Assembly (NCBI GenBank): GCA_964471155.1
Contig: CAYYFX010000006.1
Coordinates: forward strand, 13,653 to 77,652
Source of the DNA: CAYYFX01 sp964471155
GTDB lineage: Bacteria; ARS69
Direction of reading: 5' to 3'
DNA: 64,000 bases
The notes below the pieces were generated by a model, which was given only the letters and a program-made list of their open reading frames with translations, was not told the origin of the DNA and searched no databases. Both the position numbers and the translations under genes were made by a program. The stretch's first letter is position 1. Every line of letters starts with the position of its first letter. Shown here piece after piece: positions 41,271 to 49,940 of the stretch.

Positions 41271-43451
41271 ATGACCCCTTCGATCCTCCGCGCCCCTGCC
41301 CACGCCTGGACTCTCGCCTGCCTCGTCGCGGCCATGCCGGTTTCCGCCGCGGCGCAATGCGTCGACTACGCCGATCACCTGCGATGGATCGGTGGCGTGG
41401 ACACCGGCTTCGACGGCGAGGCCCGCGACATCGCGGTCGCCGGATCCCGCGCATACCTGGCGAACCTCAACTCGGGCTTCTACGTCCTCGACGTGGGCGA
41501 CCCGCGCGCGCCGCGCATCCTCGGTCACGTGGACACGCCGCACTCGGCCTCGGCGGTGGACGTGGCCGGCCCGTACGCGTACGTCGCGGACGGCGCCACC
41601 GGGCTGCTCGTGATCGACGTGTCCGATCCCGGGGATCCGCGGATCGTGGGCACCGTGGACACGCCGGGATACGCGTGGGACGTCGTCGTGTCGGGGACGC
41701 TCGCCTACCTGTCGGACCAGTACCGCCTGCTCGTGATCGACGTGGCGAACCCGGCCGCACCTTGGATCCGGGGCGGCGTGGATCTCGCCCAGTTCGGGGT
41801 ACAGATCGCGCTCTCCGGGCACCACGTGTTCGCCGCCGTGCGCACGGCGGGTTTCCAGGTCATCGACGTCGGCGACCCGTCGGCGCCCGCGGTCGTGGCG
41901 GGCGGTCCTCCCACGCCGGTGGAGGGCATCGCCGTGCACGGCGCGCACGCCTACCTGGCCTGCCAGGGCAACGGCCTGGTCGTGCTGGACATCTCGGACC
42001 CGGTCCATCCGCAGGTCGTGGGCGTCGCGGACGAGCCGGGCGCGACCGCCGGCCGCGTGGCGGTGGACGGCCCGCTCGCCTGGGTCGCGGACGGCTCCCG
42101 GAGCGTACGCACCGTGGACGTGAGCGACCCCGCGGATCCGCGCCTGCTCGGCCGCATGAGCCTCTCCCCCTTCTCGGTCCAGGGCATCGCGGCGATCGGC
42201 CCGCTCGCCTACGTGGCGAACGGCTACGCCGGCGTGCAGATCCTCGACGGCACGGCGCCGGCGGCCGTGCCCACCCTCGGATCGCTGGACGAGTACCTCG
42301 GGTTCCGGGGCGTGGCCGCCACCGCCACACACGCCTTCGTCGGCCTCGACGATCTGTTCCAGTCGGTGGACATCACCGACATCCACACGCCGGTCGCCGA
42401 CGGCGGCGTTGCCCTGGGCCGCGACATCCTCCGGATCGCCCTGGACGGGAATCTCGCGTATGTCGCGAACTCGGGACTCGCGATCGTGGACGTGAGCGAT
42501 CCGCGCTTCCCGCAGATCGTCTCGAACGTCGACGTGGGCGCACACTGCATCGACCTCGTTCTCGCGGGCACGCGCGTGCTCGCCGCGAGCGGCGAGGACG
42601 GGCTGGTCGTCTTCGACGTGAGCGACCCCGCGGCGCCCGCGATCGAGGGTTGGATTCCCACCGGGGACTACGCCGCGGGCATCGCCCTGTACGGGAACCT
42701 GGCGTTCGTCGCCGACCGTGACGGGGGTCTGCTGGTCGTGGAGGTCTCCCGGCCGACGGCCCCCCGGATCATCGAGACGGTGCCGCTCCAGGACGCGGTG
42801 GACGTCGACGTCATCGGCGACGCCGTCGTCGTCGCGACGCAGCTCACCGGCATCCACGTCTTCCGAGCCACGGACCCGTCGGACCATCGCATCGTGACGA
42901 ACCTGCGGACGCCGTACTCCACCCGCAGCGTCACGGGCGCCGGGCCGTTCGCGTACGTCGCCGACTCGGGGGTGGGCGTCGTGCTGGTCGACGTGTCGGA
43001 TCCGCGGGCTCCCCGGGTGACCGGGTCCGTGGACGTCCCGTACTCCCGCGACATCTTCGTTGCCGCGGAGCACGTCTTCGTCACGACGACCTACGATCCC
43101 GGTGGCCTGCGCATCGTGCCGCGGCACTGCGGTCCCGCCTTCGCCTCCACCGGTGTTCCTGTCCCCGCGTCCGCGGCCCCGACCGCGCTCCGGACGTTCC
43201 CCAATCCCAGCGTGAAGTTCGCGTCGGTGCGCGTGGAGACCTCCGCGCGAGGCGCCGTCCGCGCGACGATCCACGATGCCGCCGGCCGCCTCGTGCGCCG
43301 TCTCGCGGACGGCACGATGGACGCGGGCGCGCATGATCTCGCCTGGGACCACCGGGATGCGACCGGCCGGCCCGTGGCGTCCGGGGTCTACCTGCTGCGC
43401 GTGGCCACGGTGGACGGGACCCGCACGACCCGCATGGTGGTCCTGAAGTAG
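41271..43451 (+). CDS. secreted LVIVD-repeat protein with C-terminal sorting-like domain
   Basis: 726 residues. A signal peptide (about 1-26) is followed by about 14 repeats of roughly 42-45 residues built on V-x-G-x-x-A-Y-V-A...L-x-V-x-D-V-S-D-P, the LVIVD beta-propeller repeat. The last ~80 residues have the FlgD-Ig/type-A sorting pattern: P-N-P-S near 645, then V-R-x-T-I-H-D-A-A-G-R-L-V-R and G-V-Y-L-L-R-V. Probably exported and surface-anchored; propeller ligand unknown. The stop codon is 1 base from the convergent LysE gene end. Confidence 0.85.
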   Translation: MTPSILRAPAHAWTLACLVAAMPVSAAAQCVDYADHLRWIGGVDTGFDGEARDIAVAGSRAYLANLNSGFYVLDVGDPRAPRILGHVDTPHSASAVDVAGPYAYVADGATGLLVIDVSDPGDPRIVGTVDTPGYAWDVVVSGTLAYLSDQYRLLVIDVANPAAPWIRGGVDLAQFGVQIALSGHHVFAAVRTAGFQVIDVGDPSAPAVVAGGPPTPVEGIAVHGAHAYLACQGNGLVVLDISDPVHPQVVGVADEPGATAGRVAVDGPLAWVADGSRSVRTVDVSDPADPRLLGRMSLSPFSVQGIAAIGPLAYVANGYAGVQILDGTAPAAVPTLGSLDEYLGFRGVAATATHAFVGLDDLFQSVDITDIHTPVADGGVALGRDILRIALDGNLAYVANSGLAIVDVSDPRFPQIVSNVDVGAHCIDLVLAGTRVLAASGEDGLVVFDVSDPAAPAIEGWIPTGDYAAGIALYGNLAFVADRDGGLLVVEVSRPTAPRIIETVPLQDAVDVDVIGDAVVVATQLTGIHVFRATDPSDHRIVTNLRTPYSTRSVTGAGPFAYVADSGVGVVLVDVSDPRAPRVTGSVDVPYSRDIFVAAEHVFVTTTYDPGGLRIVPRHCGPAFASTGVPVPASAAPTALRTFPNPSVKFASVRVETSARGAVRATIHDAAGRLVRRLADGTMDAGAHDLAWDHRDATGRPVASGVYLLRVATVDGTRTTRMVVLK

Positions 43452-43452
43452 G

Positions 43453-44061
43453 CTAGGCGCGCGTGACGGCCAGCGTCAGTTGGTACACGCCCAGCGCCGC
43501 GAGGATCCCTCCGGATGCGAGCAGCAGGCCCCGCTGCGCGCGCGGTCCGAGCAGTCCGGCGGTGCCGAACGCCGCGATCATCCCGATCATGGTGGCGATC
43601 AGCGTGCCGTAGAACGCCGCGACCACGGCCACGCCCGCGGCCGGCGACTCCCGCCACGCGTCCAACACGAGCGGACCGAGCACAAGGGTCCACCCCAGGT
43701 ACGGACCCGGATTCAGGACGTTCACCATCGTGGCCTGCAGCAGGGTCCGCGGCGACTGCGCGGCCGGTCGCGCACCGCCGGCGTCCCCGCGGCTCCACCG
43801 GCGGAGCACGCCCCACGCGAGGAACAGCAGGAGGACGCCGCCCGCGGCCCGGAGCGCGCCGCGCATTCCGGGCGAGAGCTGTCCCAGCACCAGGAGCGCC
43901 ACGAGCGCGATGGGACCGTCGCTCACCAGCGGAGCGAAGGCCGCGGGGATCGTCCGTCGCCATCCGTTCGCGAGCGTGCTCGAGAGGAGGTACGCGAAGA
44001 GGGGTCCGGGCTGCACGGCGGCCGCGAACGCCAGCCCGATCGCGACGACGACGTGGTTCAT
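43453..44061 (-). CDS. LysE family amino-acid/metabolite exporter
   Basis: 202 residues with about six membrane segments. It begins V-A-I-G-L-A-F-A-A-A-V-Q-P-G-P, the LysE/RhtB start with the conserved P-G-P, and later has N-V-L-N-P-G-P-Y-L-G-W. Exports amino acids or similar metabolites. No LysG-type regulator is adjacent. Confidence 0.87.
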   Translation of the reverse strand: MNHVVVAIGLAFAAAVQPGPLFAYLLSSTLANGWRRTIPAAFAPLVSDGPIALVALLVLGQLSPGMRGALRAAGGVLLLFLAWGVLRRWSRGDAGGARPAAQSPRTLLQATMVNVLNPGPYLGWTLVLGPLVLDAWRESPAAGVAVVAAFYGTLIATMIGMIAAFGTAGLLGPRAQRGLLLASGGILAALGVYQLTLAVTRA

Positions 44062-44134
44062 GCGCCGGCGCCCGCCGGCAGGCGCGGCACGCGCTCCAGG
44101 GACCGCCCGTGCTCCGCGGCCGCGCGCGCGCGCC

Positions 44135-44620
44135 TCAGCATGAGCGCGGCAACCCTCCGGCCCACTTCAGGATCCAGCGCATGCACCGGTGCGCCGCGTC
44201 CACGGGCTCGCAGTGCATCATGGGGCACCCGCCGGGGATCACGCGCACGCCCGCCGCGCGCCCGGTGAGGACCGCGGTGTCGGACAGGCTGCCCGGACCG
44301 ATCGAGCGGTGCACCCAGACGCGGCGGATCCCGCATCCGGCGCACCGGCGGATGACGTCGTCCGTCACGGACGGATGCGTGGCGACCACCACTCCGTCCA
44401 CCGGCCCGGGGAGCGAGACCACGTCGGGGTAGCACGCGTCCCCCTCCACGCTCCCGGCATGCGGGTTGATGGCGTACACGGTGCGCCCCGACGCGCGGAG
44501 CTTCCGGTAGATCGCGTTCGCCGCGGAGTCCCCCGCGCGCGACACGCCGGCCACGGCGATCCGCTCCTGTGCCAGGAAGTCCCGCACCGCATCGTCGTAG
44601 GGGATCCGCTCTTCAGCCAC
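44135..44620 (-). CDS. CoA-binding domain protein
   Basis: 161 residues. Rossmann-type CoA-binding fold: I-A-V-A-G-V-S-R-A-G-D-S-A-A-N near 22-36, Y-A-I-N-P-H-A (near 52), V-D-G-V-V-V-A-T-H-P, then I-P-G-G-C-P-M-M. Stand-alone YccU-like protein; binds CoA or an acyl-CoA in the family. GTG 44620 overlaps the ADP-ribosylglycohydrolase stop by 8 bases. Confidence 0.85.
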   Translation of the reverse strand: MAEERIPYDDAVRDFLAQERIAVAGVSRAGDSAANAIYRKLRASGRTVYAINPHAGSVEGDACYPDVVSLPGPVDGVVVATHPSVTDDVIRRCAGCGIRRVWVHRSIGPGSLSDTAVLTGRAAGVRVIPGGCPMMHCEPVDAAHRCMRWILKWAGGLPRSC

Positions 44621-45551
44621 CGGGCAGCCGCTCCCCGGCGCCGCCGCTCGTCCGGTTCCCGCCGGCAAGCCGGTCCGCCAGCGCCGTGATCTCCTCGCAT
44701 CGCGACAGGCGCTCCCGCCAGTGCGCCGGGATGCCGGCCTCCCCGTGGAACGCACCGGCCACCTGCCCGCACACGGCGGCCGTGGTGTCGGCATCGTCGC
44801 CCAGGTTGGCCGCGAGGAGGACGGCCTCCTCGAAGGTCTCCGAGCGCGCGAAGCACCACAGCGCGGCCTCCAGGCTGGCCACGACGTACCCCGTCCCGCG
44901 GATGTCCCTCTCGGGCTTCCCGCGGTAGTCGCCGCGGGCGATGGCGGCGATCCTCGCCTCGCCGCGGAACGTGGCCGCATCGCCCGACAGCACCGCCTCC
45001 TTCGCCGCTCCCCCGAGCGCGCGGCACAGGATGCCCGCCAGCAGCCGGCACGCGTCCCGGCACTCCGCGGCTCCGTGCGTGGTCCGCGAGCTCTCGGCGG
45101 CGAAGTGCCGCGTGGCATCCACGTCCGGGAAGAAGAACATGGCGATCGGCGCGAGTCGCATGATGCAGCCGTTGCCGGCGGTATCGGGAGACACGGGACC
45201 GGCGAACGGTTCGCCGTCGCGGCGGAAGCGGCGAAGCGACCCGGCGACGGTGCCGCCGATGTCGAAGCAGGTCCCGTTGCTCGAAAGATAGCCCGACTCC
45301 GCCCACCGGCAATAGCGGCGCATCTGATCCGCGGCATCGAACCCGCCGCACTCCACGAGGCTCGTGCCGAGGCAGAGGGCCATCGACGTGTCGTCGGTCC
45401 ACTCGCCGGGCTCGAGATCGAACGGCCCCCCGCCGACCATGTCGGTGATCGGGGCGAACGACCCGCGCGGGTGGAACTCCACGGCGCTCCCCACGGCGTC
45501 TCCCGCCGCGAGACCGAGCAGGCACCCTCGCTGGCGCTCCCTGCCGGTCAT
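44613..45551 (-). CDS. ADP-ribosylglycohydrolase family protein
   Basis: 312 residues. Removes ADP-ribose from modified targets. Dinuclear Mg site motifs: G-D-A-V-G-S near 17-22, W-T-D-D-T-S near 50-55, the conserved G-N-G, and N-L-G-D-D-A-D-T-T-A near 245-254. Related to DraG/ARH. Coupled to the CoA-binding gene. Confidence 0.9.
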   Translation of the reverse strand: MTGRERQRGCLLGLAAGDAVGSAVEFHPRGSFAPITDMVGGGPFDLEPGEWTDDTSMALCLGTSLVECGGFDAADQMRRYCRWAESGYLSSNGTCFDIGGTVAGSLRRFRRDGEPFAGPVSPDTAGNGCIMRLAPIAMFFFPDVDATRHFAAESSRTTHGAAECRDACRLLAGILCRALGGAAKEAVLSGDAATFRGEARIAAIARGDYRGKPERDIRGTGYVVASLEAALWCFARSETFEEAVLLAANLGDDADTTAAVCGQVAGAFHGEAGIPAHWRERLSRCEEITALADRLAGGNRTSGGAGERLPGG

Positions 45552-45600
45552 GGCGTCTCCTCGGCGCTCGATTGTACGCCGCCCGCGCCGGCAGTGCGAA

Positions 45601-45627
45601 GGCCCCGCCCGGATGCCGGACGGGGCC
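45601..45627 (-). terminator. 12-bp G/C hairpin after the TPR gene
   Basis: GGCCCCGCCCGG pairs with CCGGACGGGGCC (one mismatch) across an ATG loop, 27-53 bases beyond the TPR stop on the minus strand. Strong stem but no U-run. Confidence 0.65.
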
Positions 45628-45653
45628 CTCGTCGTTCACGCCGCGGGCGCGCG

Positions 45654-46715
45654 CTACCGCTCCGCGTTGTCGAACAGCGGCGGCTCCGCGATCGCCACCG
45701 CGTCGCTCGCCGTCGAGTCCGCCACGGCCCCCTCCGCCGGCGCCTCGGCGAGCACGCCGCTCGTGGGATCATCCATGTCGCCGCCGAGCCCGCTCACGCG
45801 CGCCAGGCTCACCGCCGCCTTCGAGTCCCCCGGCGCGAGGTCCACGGCCGCCGCGTACGCCTGCTCCGCGCCGCGGTACTGCCCGGTCCGCTCCAGCGCC
45901 ACGCCGAGGTTGTTGAAGAAGACGGCCTGCCCCGGCCCCGCCGCACACGCGCGCTCCAGCGGCTCCACGGCCTCCGTGAAACGCTCCCCCTCGATCCGGA
46001 GCAGGCCGAGGTTGTTGTTCGCCCACGCGTCGTCGGGGTCGATCGCCAGCGCCGCGAGGTACGCGGCCTCGGCCTCGTCCACGCGCCCCAGCGTGTGCAG
46101 CACGCGACCCAGCACGCGCTGCGCGTCCACGCTCTCCGGGGCCCGCGCCACCGCGGTCTCGACCGGCGCGAGCGCGTCGGCGGCGCGATCCATCGACAGC
46201 CGCACGCGCGCCAGGGCCACCAGCGCCTTGACGTGGTTCGGGTCGATCGCCAGGCACTGCTCCAGCGCGGGCTCCGCCTCGGCGAAGTTGCCGTCCTGCC
46301 GGAGCGCCAGGCCCGTCATGAACCAGCCCCACGCGTTCCCCTCGTGCGCGTCCGTGTAGCTCGCGAACAGCGCCGCGGCGAGCGGCCAGTCGCCGGCGTC
46401 CCACGCGGCCTGCGCCTCCGACCACGTGGCCGGCTCGCGCGGCTCGACCGGCGCGGACGTCTCCGCCGCGGGCGCCGGCGCGCCCGCCGTCGTCGGCGAC
46501 GTCACCGCGGTTGCTGCCGACTCGTCCGCCACGGGACGCGACGGCGTCGCGCGCCGCGAGTCCATGGCCAGCCTCGAGTCGCGCGGGCTCGGCCCGCTCC
46601 GCCCGATCGCCAGCACGCCGATCCCGATCACCACCATCAGCCCGATCACCGACAGCACCACGCGCTTCGCGAATCCCGCGTCGCCCTGCCCGCTGCGAAT
46701 CCGGCTCCCGTTCAT
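45654..46715 (-). CDS. membrane-anchored TPR protein
   Basis: 353 residues. One N-terminal membrane anchor (about 17-40) is followed by a long Ala/Pro/Thr linker and about six tetratricopeptide repeats (W-F-M-T-G-L-A-L-R-Q-D-G-N-F-A-E-A-E, N-N-L-G-L-L-R-I-E-G, N-N-L-G-V-A-L-E-R). The repeats therefore face the periplasm. Upstream lie a -24/-12-like element and two dyads next to a sigma-54 response regulator, the probable control. ATG 46715 follows GAGGAGG. Function probably as a protein scaffold. Confidence 0.87.
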   Translation of the reverse strand: MNGSRIRSGQGDAGFAKRVVLSVIGLMVVIGIGVLAIGRSGPSPRDSRLAMDSRRATPSRPVADESAATAVTSPTTAGAPAPAAETSAPVEPREPATWSEAQAAWDAGDWPLAAALFASYTDAHEGNAWGWFMTGLALRQDGNFAEAEPALEQCLAIDPNHVKALVALARVRLSMDRAADALAPVETAVARAPESVDAQRVLGRVLHTLGRVDEAEAAYLAALAIDPDDAWANNNLGLLRIEGERFTEAVEPLERACAAGPGQAVFFNNLGVALERTGQYRGAEQAYAAAVDLAPGDSKAAVSLARVSGLGGDMDDPTSGVLAEAPAEGAVADSTASDAVAIAEPPLFDNAER

Positions 46716-46781
46716 GTCCGTTCCTCCTCGATCCCTGCGTTCGACTCGCGACGCCCCGCGCGTCGCTCGCCGCCCGCATAC

Positions 46782-46797
46782 CGCAAGGAGGGGGCCG
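46782..46797 (-). promoter_or_regulatory. -24/-12 (sigma-54-like) promoter of the TPR gene
   Basis: On the minus strand CGGCCCCCTCCTTGCG, against consensus TGGCACRNNNNTTGCW. The GG and GC pairs are at the right spacing and TTGC is exact. The predicted start is near 46771, leaving about a 55-base leader. Confidence 0.5.
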
Positions 46798-46892
46798 AAC
46801 CGGCGCCGCGCCCGGCCGATCGCGCAAGTGGTTGCCCCTCCACGGGATCGAGGCGCCGCCCGCCCGGCCCCGGACGGGGCGCGGCGCCGGTT
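46798..46892. repeat. 16-bp inverted repeat enclosing 63 bases
   Basis: AACCGGCGCCGCGCCC (46798-46813) is the exact reverse complement of 46877-46892. The arms lie between the -24/-12 element and the tandem dyads. Could form a stem, or be a further protein-binding pair. Confidence 0.7.
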
Positions 46893-46893
46893 C

Positions 46894-46932
46894 GTGTCCG
46901 CGCGGACACGAGCGTCGTGGCCGGGCGGCCAC
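46894..46932 (-). promoter_or_regulatory. tandem 16-bp dyads, candidate enhancer sites
   Basis: GTGTCCGCGCGGACAC (46894-46909) and GTGGCCGGGCGGCCAC (46917-46932) both fit GTG-N-CC-N4-GG-N-CAC, 23 bases apart centre to centre, about two helical turns. They begin 10 bases beyond the stop of the response-regulator gene and lie about 118 and 141 bases upstream of the -12 box. Because each is a strong hairpin, a transcription-termination role is the alternative. Confidence 0.6.
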
Positions 46933-46941
46933 GACGGATCG

Positions 46942-48318
46942 TCAGGATCCGGGCTTCTTCAACCCGTGCCGGCGCATGATGCGCGAGAGGCTCGCGTGAT
47001 CGGAGAGCTGCAGCGCCTCGGCGGTGCGCGTCACATGCCAGCCGTTGCGCTCCAGCGCGCGCAGCACCAGGCGTCGCTCCGCCTCCGCCTTCAACTCCGC
47101 GAGCGACCCCGCGCGTTCGAAGAGGTCATCCGCGGCCGGCGCGACGGCCGACCCCGCGCCCCCTTCCCCCTGCACGACCTCCACGTCGATCGTCTCCCCC
47201 GGCGCGGCCAGCACCAGCCGCTCCACGGCGTTGCGCAGCTCGCGCACGTTGTTGCGACTCCACGCACGGCCGGCCAGCGCGTTCGCCGCCGCGTCCGTGA
47301 TGCCCTTCGGGCGCTGCCCGAAGCGCTTCGCGGTGAGCCCGAGGAAGTGCCGCACGAGCAGCGGCACGTCGCCCTCGCGCTCGCGCAGCGGCGGCACGCG
47401 CAGCACGTGCACGTTCAGCCGGTACAGCAGGTCCTCGCGGAACCTCCCGGCCGCCGTCTCCGCGTCCAGATCGCGGTTCGTCGCCGCCACCACGCGCGCC
47501 GCCGCCGCGATCGGCTTCTCGCCGCCCACGCGCGTGAGCCTCTCGTCCTCCAGCACGCGCAGCAGCTTCGCCTGCGCCGCCGCCGGCAGCTCCCCGATCT
47601 CGTCCAGGAAGATCGTGCCGCGGCCCGCCAGCTCGAACGCGCCGCGGCGCGCGCGGTCCGCGCCCGTGAACGCGCCGCGCTCGTGCCCGAACAGCTCGGA
47701 CTCCACCAGGTTCTCGGGGAGCGCCGCGCAGTTCACCGCCACGAACGGCCCGCGGGGCCGCTTGCCCACGCGGTGGAGCTCGCGCGCCACCAGCTCCTTG
47801 CCCGACCCGCTTTCGCCCGTGACGAGCACCGGGCTGGGAATGGGCGCGAGCTTCGCGATCCCCTCGCGCAGCGCCCGGATCGCGGCGCTCTTCCCCACGA
47901 GCGAGGACTCCTCCTCGAACCGCTCCGAGAGCCGCCGCACCTCGCGCGTGAGCCGGCCGTGGTCCAGCGCGCGCCCGATCTCGTGCACCACCCGCTCGAT
48001 CGGCTCCGCCTTGTCCAGGAAACCGTACGCGCCGAGCTTCACCGCGCGCACGCAGCGGTCGAAGTCCCCCGTGCCCGTGTACACCAGCACGGACACGTCC
48101 GCGCCCTGCGCGCGCAGCGTCTCCAGCAGCGCGAAGCCGTCCTCGCCGGGCAGCTCCAGGTCCAGGAGCACGCAGTCGATCGGCTCGCGCGCGAGCGCTT
48201 CGCGCGCCGCCGGCACCGTGGACGCCTCGCGCGTCTCGTACCCGCCCAGCCGCCGGAGATCGTACGCGTACTGCTCCCGCATCGCGGGCACGTCCTCCAC
48301 GATCAGCACGACGCTCAC
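46942..48318 (-). CDS. sigma-54-dependent response regulator (NtrC family)
   Basis: 458 residues: receiver domain (1-120, phosphoacceptor Asp53 in L-L-D-L), AAA+ core with Walker A G-E-S-G-S-G-K-E (168-175), G-A-F-T-G-A (215-220), Walker B I-F-L-D-E (236-240), R-x-D-L-L-Y-R-L-N-V, and a C-terminal Fis-type helix-turn-helix (about 415-455). GTG 48318 overlaps the histidine-kinase stop (GTGA). Phosphorylated by that kinase and probably binds the dyads just downstream to activate the TPR gene. Confidence 0.93.
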   Translation of the reverse strand: MSVVLIVEDVPAMREQYAYDLRRLGGYETREASTVPAAREALAREPIDCVLLDLELPGEDGFALLETLRAQGADVSVLVYTGTGDFDRCVRAVKLGAYGFLDKAEPIERVVHEIGRALDHGRLTREVRRLSERFEEESSLVGKSAAIRALREGIAKLAPIPSPVLVTGESGSGKELVARELHRVGKRPRGPFVAVNCAALPENLVESELFGHERGAFTGADRARRGAFELAGRGTIFLDEIGELPAAAQAKLLRVLEDERLTRVGGEKPIAAAARVVAATNRDLDAETAAGRFREDLLYRLNVHVLRVPPLREREGDVPLLVRHFLGLTAKRFGQRPKGITDAAANALAGRAWSRNNVRELRNAVERLVLAAPGETIDVEVVQGEGGAGSAVAPAADDLFERAGSLAELKAEAERRLVLRALERNGWHVTRTAEALQLSDHASLSRIMRRHGLKKPGS

Positions 48319-49940
48319 GCCGCACCTCCCGCGGGGAGGGTGACGGTGATCCGCGTCCCCCGTCCATCCCGATCCTCGATCCGCACGGAGCCCTCGGCGT
48401 CCGCCACGAGCCGCCGCACGATCGCGAGCCCGAGCCCGCTGCCGCCGGGCTTCGTGGTCCAGTACGGCTCGAAGGCCCGTTCCCGCACGTCGGCGGGGAT
48501 GCCGGGGCCGTCGTCCTCGACCACGAGCCGGACCGAGGGGGGCGGTCCCGCGTCCGCGCGAACGAGCACCGCCACGTGCGCCGCGCCGCTCTCGCACGCG
48601 TTCGTCACCAGGTTGTCCACGACCCGCCGCAGCGCCGTGGCGTCCGCGTGGACGCGCGGCACGTTCGCGCCCGCGTCCACCCGCGCCCGCCCGGCGGCGG
48701 CCGCCCGCGCGATCTCCGCCACGTCGCACGGCGCCTTCTCCCGCCGCGCCGCGAGGCGCCGCCAGTTCGTGGACAGCTCGTCCAGGTACGCCAGTCCGGA
48801 GTCCAGCGTGCCGCGCCGCTCCGCGAACACGCGCGCCAGCTCTGCCGGCCGGTCCGCCACCTCGCCGAGATGCCTCACCACGTTGCGGATCGGGGGGAAC
48901 GCGTTCTTCAGGTCGTGGTTCACCTGGCGCGCGAGGTCGCCGACCGCCGCACGCCGCTCCGCCTCGCGCAGCCGCGACACGCTGGCGCGCAGTCGCTCCG
49001 TCATCTCCTGCAGGAACCGCGACAAGGCGCCGATCTCGTCCTTCCGCCCCGTGGCGAAGTCCACGTCCAGATGGTCCAGGTCCACCGCGCGCGTCTTCTC
49101 CGCCAGCCGCTCCACGGGCCGCGCGAGACGCGCCGCCAGCACCGTGGCCAGCGCGACCGACGCGAGCGCCGCGGCGCCGAACGCCAGCAGCAGGCGCCGG
49201 TCGAGCGCGCGCAGGACCTCGCGCCGTCCGTCCAGCGAGTGCGCGAACGTGATGCGCGCCGTCCCCGCCGCCGCCCCGGGCAGGCGCGCCGGCACCTCCA
49301 GCGAACGCTGCAGCGCGGCCGTGCCGGCGCGCGCGTCGTCGCCGATCGTGAGCGAGGCCGCCACTTCCGGATCGGGAACCAGCTCGGCGAGGCGCTCGGC
49401 CGAGAGCTCCACGCCGGCGACCAGCCGGTACGCTTCGCCCGACAGCGTGAACGCGGCCACGCGCGCGAGGGCCGGGAACTCGCCGTCCGGGCGCCGCAGC
49501 GCCACGACGCCCGCGGCATCCCCGCACGTCTCCAGGAACGCCGGCGTCTCCGCGTCCACGCGCCCGAAGTCGTTGCGGAACTGCCCGGAACCGAGGATCT
49601 CCCCGCGCGCGTCCACGAGCAGCAGCGCGTCCAGTCCCGTCAGCCCCTGCGCGCGCGGCGCCCAGTCCCGCACGTACGCGGGATCGCTGTCGTCCACGAG
49701 CGCGAGGCGCAGCCGGCCGTCCGCCTTCGCCGCCTCCACGAGGGCGGCGAGGTGCGCATCGAGCTGCCGGCGCCGCGCATCCAGCGTGCGCGCCGCGTTC
49801 GCGACGAGCGCGTCCGCGCGCGCGCGGATCTGGCGGTCGAGGCGCTGCGCCACGTCCTGCCGGATGGCGAGACCGGTCGCGGCGAGCGGCAGCAGCGCCA
49901 GCACGGCAGCGCCGGCGAACAGGCGCGCGCGGATCGTCAC
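48315..49940 (-). CDS. sensor histidine kinase with extracytoplasmic sensor
   Basis: 541 residues: TM1 (about 6-27), a periplasmic sensor of ~220 residues, TM2 (250-272), HAMP (272-325), H-box with N-H-D-L-K-N (His342), N-box N-L-V-T-N-A-C-E-S, E-D-D-G-P-G-I and G-G-S-G-L-G-L-A. GTG 49940 overlaps the stop of the solute-binding gene, and its own stop overlaps the regulator start. Likely senses something reported by the solute-binding lipoprotein. Confidence 0.93.
   Translation of the reverse strand: MTIRARLFAGAAVLALLPLAATGLAIRQDVAQRLDRQIRARADALVANAARTLDARRRQLDAHLAALVEAAKADGRLRLALVDDSDPAYVRDWAPRAQGLTGLDALLLVDARGEILGSGQFRNDFGRVDAETPAFLETCGDAAGVVALRRPDGEFPALARVAAFTLSGEAYRLVAGVELSAERLAELVPDPEVAASLTIGDDARAGTAALQRSLEVPARLPGAAAGTARITFAHSLDGRREVLRALDRRLLLAFGAAALASVALATVLAARLARPVERLAEKTRAVDLDHLDVDFATGRKDEIGALSRFLQEMTERLRASVSRLREAERRAAVGDLARQVNHDLKNAFPPIRNVVRHLGEVADRPAELARVFAERRGTLDSGLAYLDELSTNWRRLAARREKAPCDVAEIARAAAAGRARVDAGANVPRVHADATALRRVVDNLVTNACESGAAHVAVLVRADAGPPPSVRLVVEDDGPGIPADVRERAFEPYWTTKPGGSGLGLAIVRRLVADAEGSVRIEDRDGRGTRITVTLPAGGAA

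Noticed and set aside
44058..44134. Open frame whose stop overlaps the LysE start
   Set aside because: No start with a ribosome site and no similarity; the ATGA overlap is probably chance because the CoA-binding gene already has a natural C-terminus at 44135.
46820..46836. An alternative GG-N10-GC element upstream of the TPR gene
   Set aside because: It matches the spacing and TTGC but lacks the -24 TGGC sequence; the element at 46782-46797 is better.
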